A stretch of DNA of 64,000 nucleotides from CADCVT01 sp036389485 (lineage in GTDB: Bacteria; Actinomycetota; Thermoleophilia; Solirubrobacterales; Solirubrobacteraceae): contig DASVPR010000035.1 in the NCBI GenBank assembly GCA_036389485.1, positions 248,001 through 312,000 of the forward strand. Reading direction: 5' to 3'. Shown here piece by piece: positions 59,655-64,000 of this stretch. Position 1 is the first letter of the stretch; each line of letters begins with the position of its first letter. The notes under the pieces are model-generated. The model worked only from the letters and a program-made list of their open reading frames with translations. It did no database searches and had not been told where the DNA came from. Made by a program: the position numbers and the translations under genes.

Positions 59655-61619
59655 ATGCGTCGCGCCCGCACCGCGCTCGCCGTCCTCGTCGCCGCCGTCG
59701 CGACGGCGCCCGCCGCGCGCGCCCAGCAGCCGATCCCCGAGGGCTCGCACAACGAGCCGGAGTTCATCGGCAGCCCCGCCGACCCGCAGCCGATCACGGC
59801 GCCGCTGCTCGCGCCCACGCACCCGTTCCTCGCGCCGAACGGCCGCTCGAACATCCACGACGACCCGTACATGACCGACGCGTACACGACGCCCGGCCCG
59901 CTTGGCCGCGGCACGACGCGCCGCGACGTGTTCGAGGTGCGCGACTGCGCGTCGGTGACGTTCGACTCGAAGGACCGGATCGTCACGATCTGCGTCGGGC
60001 TCGACCGTCCCGTGCTCGTGTTGAAGGACCCGGTGACGCTCGCCACCCTCGCCTCGATGAACCTCCCGCCGCGCCAGCCCGGCGGCGGCAACCCCTTCCA
60101 GGACTTCACGGGCGGCGGCTACTTCTACCTCGACGAGCGCGACCGCGCCGTGGTGCCGACGACCGACCGCCACATCTACGTCGTCGAGCAGACGCCGGAC
60201 CCGGGCTTCCGCATCGCGCGCGACGTCGACCTCAACGGCTCGCTGCCGCAGGGGGACAAGATCGTCTCGGTGCTGCCGGACTGGTCGGGGCGGCTGTGGT
60301 TCGTGGCGCAGTCGGGCGTGGTCGGCACCGTCGGGCGCGAGGAGGACACGATCAAGGTCCACGACACGACCGAGACGATCTCCAACTCGTTCGCGGTCGA
60401 CGAGGACGGCGGCGTCTACATCGTCACCGACGGAGCGCTGTACCGGTTCCGGGCGGGCGCCGACGGCACGCCGGAGGTCACGTGGCGGGTGCCGTACGAC
60501 AACATCGGCGCGCAGAAGCCCGGCCAGGCGAGCCGCGGCTCCGGCACGACGCCGACGCTCGGCACGAACGGCGCCGTCGCGATCACCGACAACGCGGACC
60601 CGATGAACGTCGTGGTCTACGAGCGCGCGACCGGGGCCGAGGTCTGCCGGGCGCCGGTGTTCCGCGAGGGCGCGAGCGCGACCGACAACTCGCTGATCAT
60701 GGCCGGGAACGCGATCGTCGTCGAGAACAACTACGGCTACACCGGCCCGGGCACGACGCAGAACGGCAACTCCACCGAGCCGGGCGTCGAGCGGGTGGAC
60801 TACGACCTCGCGGCGCGCCGGTGCACGAAGGTCTGGCGCAGCGAGGAGCGCTCGCCGACGGTGGTCCCGAAGCTCTCGCTCGCGACCGGCCTCGTCTACG
60901 TCTACACGAAGGAGCCGCAGGACGACGGCGACGACGTCTGGTACCTCACCGCGCTCGACTTCCGCACCGGGCGCACGGTGTTCAAGGCGTTCGCCGGCGA
61001 GGGGCTCGGCCACAACAACAACTACGCGCCGGTCACGCTCGGGCCGGACGGCAGCGCGTACGTCGGCGTGCTCGGCGGGCTCGTGCGGCTGGCGGACGCG
61101 GAACCGCCGCCCGGCGCGCCCGTCACGCCCGCGCCGTCGCCGTCGCCGCCGGGCGCGAACCGGCCGATCGGCAAGCCCTGCCGGCCGCGTAAGGCGCGGG
61201 TGACACGGACCTCGGTCGGCGGGCTCCGGCTGGGGATGACGGGGCGCGCGCTGGAGCTGCGGGGCGCGACGTTCCCGACGCGCCGGTCCGCGCGGTTCTG
61301 CGTCGCCGGCGGCGGACGGGTCGGCGTCGCGCTCGACCGCCGCGGCCGCGCGCGCCTGATCGTCAGCACCGCGCCCGGCCACCGCCACCGCGGCGTCGGC
61401 CCGCGGATGAGGACCCGCCGCCTCCGCCGCGCCTTCCCGAGGCGGCGGAAGCTCGCGCCGGGCGTGTTCGCGACCGACCGCTCCCGCCGCGTGATCTTCG
61501 GCGTCGGCGCGCGCAGGGTGATCTGGGTCGGCGTCGCGCGCCGCGCCGCGACCCGCCGCCGCACGAGCGTCCGCGCCGCGCTGCGGACCGCCGGGTTCGG
61601 CGCGAAGCCGCGCGCTTGA
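59655..61619 (+). CDS. Secreted PQQ-like/beta-propeller protein
   Basis: 654 aa, signal peptide to about residue 23 (ARAQ). Residues about 60-480 contain propeller-type strands with repeated VSVLPDWSGRLWFVAQSGVVG, FAVDEDGGVYIVTDGALYRF, TPTLGTNGAVAITD and LSLATGLVYVYTKEP segments, akin to PQQ-like or SMP-type folds. A Pro/Ser linker (about 490-515) is followed by a basic C-terminal module (about 520-654, GGLRLGMTGRALEL). No catalytic residues are identified. Its stop overlaps the oxidase start (TTGA). Confidence 0.72.
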   Translation: MRRARTALAVLVAAVATAPAARAQQPIPEGSHNEPEFIGSPADPQPITAPLLAPTHPFLAPNGRSNIHDDPYMTDAYTTPGPLGRGTTRRDVFEVRDCASVTFDSKDRIVTICVGLDRPVLVLKDPVTLATLASMNLPPRQPGGGNPFQDFTGGGYFYLDERDRAVVPTTDRHIYVVEQTPDPGFRIARDVDLNGSLPQGDKIVSVLPDWSGRLWFVAQSGVVGTVGREEDTIKVHDTTETISNSFAVDEDGGVYIVTDGALYRFRAGADGTPEVTWRVPYDNIGAQKPGQASRGSGTTPTLGTNGAVAITDNADPMNVVVYERATGAEVCRAPVFREGASATDNSLIMAGNAIVVENNYGYTGPGTTQNGNSTEPGVERVDYDLAARRCTKVWRSEERSPTVVPKLSLATGLVYVYTKEPQDDGDDVWYLTALDFRTGRTVFKAFAGEGLGHNNNYAPVTLGPDGSAYVGVLGGLVRLADAEPPPGAPVTPAPSPSPPGANRPIGKPCRPRKARVTRTSVGGLRLGMTGRALELRGATFPTRRSARFCVAGGGRVGVALDRRGRARLIVSTAPGHRHRGVGPRMRTRRLRRAFPRRRKLAPGVFATDRSRRVIFGVGARRVIWVGVARRAATRRRTSVRAALRTAGFGAKPRA

Positions 61620-62911
61620 CCGTGATTTGGCGGAACTGGTCGGGCGAGCAGGGCTGTGCGCCCGTCGCGATCGAGCGGCCTCGCTCCACCGAGGAGGTGG
61701 CCGCGATCGTGACGCGCGCGGCGGAGGCGGGGCACGTCGTGCGCGTGGCGGGCGCCGGGCACTCCTTCACCGACGCGGTGCTGACCGACGGCGTGCTGCT
61801 GTCGCTCGACGCGATGGACCGCGTCGTGTGGGCCGACCCGGGCGGGCGGCGCGTGCGCGTCCAGGCCGGGATCCGGCTGCGCGCGCTCTCGGACGTCCTC
61901 GCGGGCTACGGGCTCGCGCTCGAGAACATGGGCGACGTCGACGCGCAGTCGATCGCGGGGGCGACGGCGACCGGGACGCACGGCAGCGGCGTCGAGCTGC
62001 GCAACCTGTCTTCTGCGATCGAGGCGGTCCAGCTCGTCGCCGGCGACGGCTCCCTGCGCGAGATCGACGGCGGCGACGCGCTGCTCGCCGCGCGGGTGAG
62101 CGTCGGCGCGCTCGGCGTGATCACCGAGCTGACCCTGCGCTGCGTGCGCGCGTACGTGATGCGAGGCGTCGACGCCCCCGAGCCGCTGGAGGAGGTGCTC
62201 GAGCAGCTCGACGAGCGGGCCGCCTCCGCTCGCCACTTCGAGTTCTACGCGTTCCCGCACAGCGACACGGTGCTGACGCGGACCAACGAGGTCGTCACGG
62301 CGCCGGCGCAGCCGCCCGGTCCGGCGCAGCGGTGGGTCGAGGACGTGCTGATGAACAACCACGCGCTGCACTTCGCGTGCGCGCTCGCCAAGCGCGGGCC
62401 CGACTGGATCCCGACGATCAGCCGCACGATCACGAGCACGCTGAGCGAGCGGGTGCGGGTCGACCGGTCGGATCGGATCTTCGTGTCGCCCCGCTACGTG
62501 CGGTTCACCGAGATGGAGCAGGCGTTCCCGCGCGCCGCCGCGCGCGATGCCCTGCGCGCGATCCTCACCGAGATCCGCAGGTACCCCGTGATCTTCCCCG
62601 TCGAGCTGCGGTTCGTCGCCGGCGACGACGCGCTGCTCAGCCCCGCCGGCGGGCGCGAGACCGTCTACATCGCGGTGCACAACTACGTCGGGATGCCGTG
62701 GGAGCCGTTCTTCCGCGCGGCCGCCGCGATCGGCGCCGAGCACGGCGCGCGCCCGCACTGGGGCAAGCGCCACTTCCACACGGCGGAGACGCTCGCGCCG
62801 CTCTACCCGGGGTGGGACCGGTTCCAGGCGGTGCGCGGCGAGCTGGACCCGGACGGGCGCTTCACGAACGCATACGTGCGACGCGTCCTCGGCCCGCCAG
62901 CGGCTCGTTGA
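61616..62911 (+). CDS. FAD-dependent aldono-lactone/alditol oxidase-like
   Basis: 431 aa, TTG overlapping the previous stop (GTG 61622 is an alternative). PCMH-type FAD-binding domain: IERPRSTEEVAAIV, VAGAGHSFTDAVLTDGVLLSLDAMDRV, VDAQSIAGATATGTHGSG. The C-terminal ALO domain ends with RPHWGKRHFHTAETLAPLYPGWDRF, the HWGK motif of gulonolactone, arabinonolactone and xylitol oxidases. Such enzymes oxidise polyols or aldonolactones and pass electrons to oxygen, giving H2O2. Coupled to the secreted propeller upstream. Substrate unknown. Confidence 0.9.
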   Translation: MTVIWRNWSGEQGCAPVAIERPRSTEEVAAIVTRAAEAGHVVRVAGAGHSFTDAVLTDGVLLSLDAMDRVVWADPGGRRVRVQAGIRLRALSDVLAGYGLALENMGDVDAQSIAGATATGTHGSGVELRNLSSAIEAVQLVAGDGSLREIDGGDALLAARVSVGALGVITELTLRCVRAYVMRGVDAPEPLEEVLEQLDERAASARHFEFYAFPHSDTVLTRTNEVVTAPAQPPGPAQRWVEDVLMNNHALHFACALAKRGPDWIPTISRTITSTLSERVRVDRSDRIFVSPRYVRFTEMEQAFPRAAARDALRAILTEIRRYPVIFPVELRFVAGDDALLSPAGGRETVYIAVHNYVGMPWEPFFRAAAAIGAEHGARPHWGKRHFHTAETLAPLYPGWDRFQAVRGELDPDGRFTNAYVRRVLGPPAAR

Positions 62912-63167
62912 GCCGCAGCGCCTCGCCGAACGCCCGCGAGCGCGCCTCCATCAGCTCGTCCTCGAGCGCCGGGCCGTCGAGCGTCGCCGGCAGCTCGCGG
63001 ATGATCCGCTCGCCTCCGGGGCCCGCGAGCACGACGCAGCGGGAGCCGTCCTCCAGCGTGCGCGTCACGACGCGCCACCGGCTCGCCGCCGCCCGCCGCC
63101 GCAGGTAGGACCGTCCCGCGAGGGTCACGGCGAGCAACGCGAGGCTGACGAGGACCATGGTGAGCAT
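62862..63167 (-). CDS. Small membrane protein, paralog 1
   Basis: 101 aa from ATG 63167. N-terminal membrane helix (LTMVLVSLALLAVTLAG), then RWRVVTRTLEDGSRCVVLAGPGGERIIRELP and a C-terminal helix (LEDELMEARSRAFGEALRLNEPL). The 3' end overlaps the oxidase gene by 50 bp in the opposite direction. It is homologous along its length to the next gene (RWRV, GPGGERxxxELP, A(R/E)..A...LN). Function unknown. Confidence 0.7.
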   Translation of the reverse strand: MLTMVLVSLALLAVTLAGRSYLRRRAAASRWRVVTRTLEDGSRCVVLAGPGGERIIRELPATLDGPALEDELMEARSRAFGEALRLNEPLAGRGRVARMRS

Positions 63168-63277
63168 TGCGCAGGTTTGCGCACAATGGCACAACCGCGC
63201 CGAAAACGCGACGGTCGGCCCGGAGGGGGCAACGCCGCGCCGCCCGCCGCGCCGAAGGACGACGCCGCGCGGGCCGC

Positions 63278-63562
63278 TCACCGCTCGCGATTTAGCTCCT
63301 CCGCCTGGATGAACGCCTCCTCGCGGGCGAGGCGAAGCTCGCTTGTCAGCTCGGCGCCCTCGAGGCCCGGCGGCAGCTCCTTCACGACGCGCTCGCCCCC
63401 GCCCGGCCCCTCGATCACGACGCGCAGGGTGCCGTCGGCGGCGGTCTTGGTCGCGACGCGCCAGCGCGCGGCCTCCTGGCCCCGCCGGGCCTGCGCCCCG
63501 AGCACGAGCCAGACGATCAGCGCGACCGCCGCCAGGATCACCAGCGCCTCGAGGAGGATCAT
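63278..63562 (-). CDS. Small membrane protein, paralog 2
   Basis: 94 aa from ATG 63562. Membrane helix (LLEALVILAAVALIVWLVLG), then RWRVATKTAADGTLRVVIEGPGGGERVVKELPPGLEGAELTSEL, with the same motifs as the copy at 62862-63167. Its ATG overlaps the stop of the SPFH-like gene (ATGA). The two copies and the SPFH gene probably form one transcript. Function unknown; a role next to an SPFH scaffold at the membrane is inference. Confidence 0.75.
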   Translation of the reverse strand: MILLEALVILAAVALIVWLVLGAQARRGQEAARWRVATKTAADGTLRVVIEGPGGGERVVKELPPGLEGAELTSELRLAREEAFIQAEELNRER

Positions 63563-64000
63563 CGCCCGACGACGGCGTTGATCCCGCCGCCGAGGGCCTG
63601 CAACCCCTCCGGGAGGGCGCGGATCGCGTCGATGCGCGCCTGCGACGGGTTGCTGCGGTAGGCGTTGCGGGTCGCGCGGATCGCGGCGGCCTTCTGCTCG
63701 GCGACGCGGCGGTCGCCGATCGCGGTCTCGACCTTCTGCTGCGCCTGCAGCCGGCGCGTCGCGACGTCGGCGCGGGCGGCGGTCGCCGCGACGATCGAGC
63801 GCTGCAGCTCGGGGTCGAAGCGCACCTGCACGAGCCGGAAGCGGACGCCCTCGAAGAACTTCCCTCCGAGCGTCTCGTCGAGGTCGCGCTGCAGCGTCTC
63901 GGCGATCTTCGCCTGCACCTCGGCGAGGTTCTGGACGTTGTCGGCGTCGTCGACCTGGCCGGTCGCGGCGGCCTCGGCGTTCTGCACGTACGCGCACGTG
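63559..64000 (-). CDS. SPFH/band-7-like protein, C-terminal part
   Basis: The frame is open to the right edge, so the N-terminus is missing; only about 147 residues are visible. The segment AKIAETLQRDLDETLGGKFFEGVRFRLVQVRFDPELQRSIVAATAARADVATRRLQAQQKVETAIGD has the end of an SPFH domain followed by the long alanine/glutamine-rich coiled coil seen in prohibitin/flotillin-type proteins, with a Gly-rich tail. It would be a membrane scaffold. The stop overlaps the start of the small paralog (ATGA). Confidence 0.65.
   Translation of the reverse strand, partial: TCAYVQNAEAAATGQVDDADNVQNLAEVQAKIAETLQRDLDETLGGKFFEGVRFRLVQVRFDPELQRSIVAATAARADVATRRLQAQQKVETAIGDRRVAEQKAAAIRATRNAYRSNPSQARIDAIRALPEGLQALGGGINAVVGR

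Overview
The window comes from a very GC-rich, high-coding-density actinobacterium. I infer a member of Thermoleophilia/Solirubrobacterales (relatives such as Solirubrobacter, Conexibacter, Patulibacter). The reasons are the codon bias, frequent GTG/TTG starts, many secreted proteins with arginine-rich beta-type C-terminal modules, an actinobacterial-type SUF system with SufU, and a c-di-AMP riboswitch in front of an NlpC/P60 hydrolase. No rRNA, tRNA, transposase, integrase, phage or CRISPR locus was recognised.

Layout. 0-10.6 kb: 3' end of an NrfD-like membrane protein; a large CHAT protease-STAND ATPase-TPR protein whose base composition differs from its neighbours; about 700 bp without a convincing gene; a short sigma-70 factor; a divergent HxlR/MFS pair with two 17-bp operators; a broken thioesterase; a PrsW-type protease. 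10.6-24.1 kb: an FHA-wHTH regulator, several secreted proteins (LVIVD beta-propeller, 1149-aa BNR-like protein, two diverged small secreted paralogs), short-chain and saccharopine-type oxidoreductases, a methyltransferase and a CGNR zinc-finger mini-operon.

24.1-37.3 kb: the iron-sulfur assembly (SUF) genes in two blocks, rrf2-sufC-sufS-sufU and rieske-sufB-sufD, both on the + strand. They are separated by about 7.3 kb entirely on the - strand. That block encodes an unusual fusion of a catalase-like heme domain to a LodA/GoxA-type CTQ quinoprotein oxidase, its LodB-type flavoprotein partner, a DHA2 exporter, a trypsin-like protease and a small helical protein. The catalase-LodA fusion with LodB is the most interesting system in the window: LodA enzymes make H2O2, and this one carries what looks like its own H2O2-removing domain.

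37.3-50.7 kb: a long inverted repeat, an alpha/beta hydrolase preceded by five 23-bp palindrome-bearing tandem repeats, a TetR regulator with a nested 30-bp operator, a bulb-lectin-like protein, a DNA glycosylase-like protein, an SGNH protein, an RTX-phospholipase C-M20 peptidase operon with overlapping start/stop codons, and a tandem pair of clan-A glycoside hydrolase-like secreted proteins. 50.7-64 kb: c-di-AMP riboswitch and NlpC/P60 hydrolase, LOG protein, PAS-GGDEF-EAL protein, acidic protein, cold-shock protein, rhodanese, ceramidase-like protein, TetR and wHTH regulators, a secreted propeller, an aldono-lactone oxidase, two small paralogous membrane proteins and the C-terminal part of an SPFH-like protein running off the end.

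A recurring regulatory theme is a -10-like TANNNT box 6-8 nt before an ATG/GTG start with no Shine-Dalgarno sequence. At least eight genes show it, suggesting widespread leaderless transcription.
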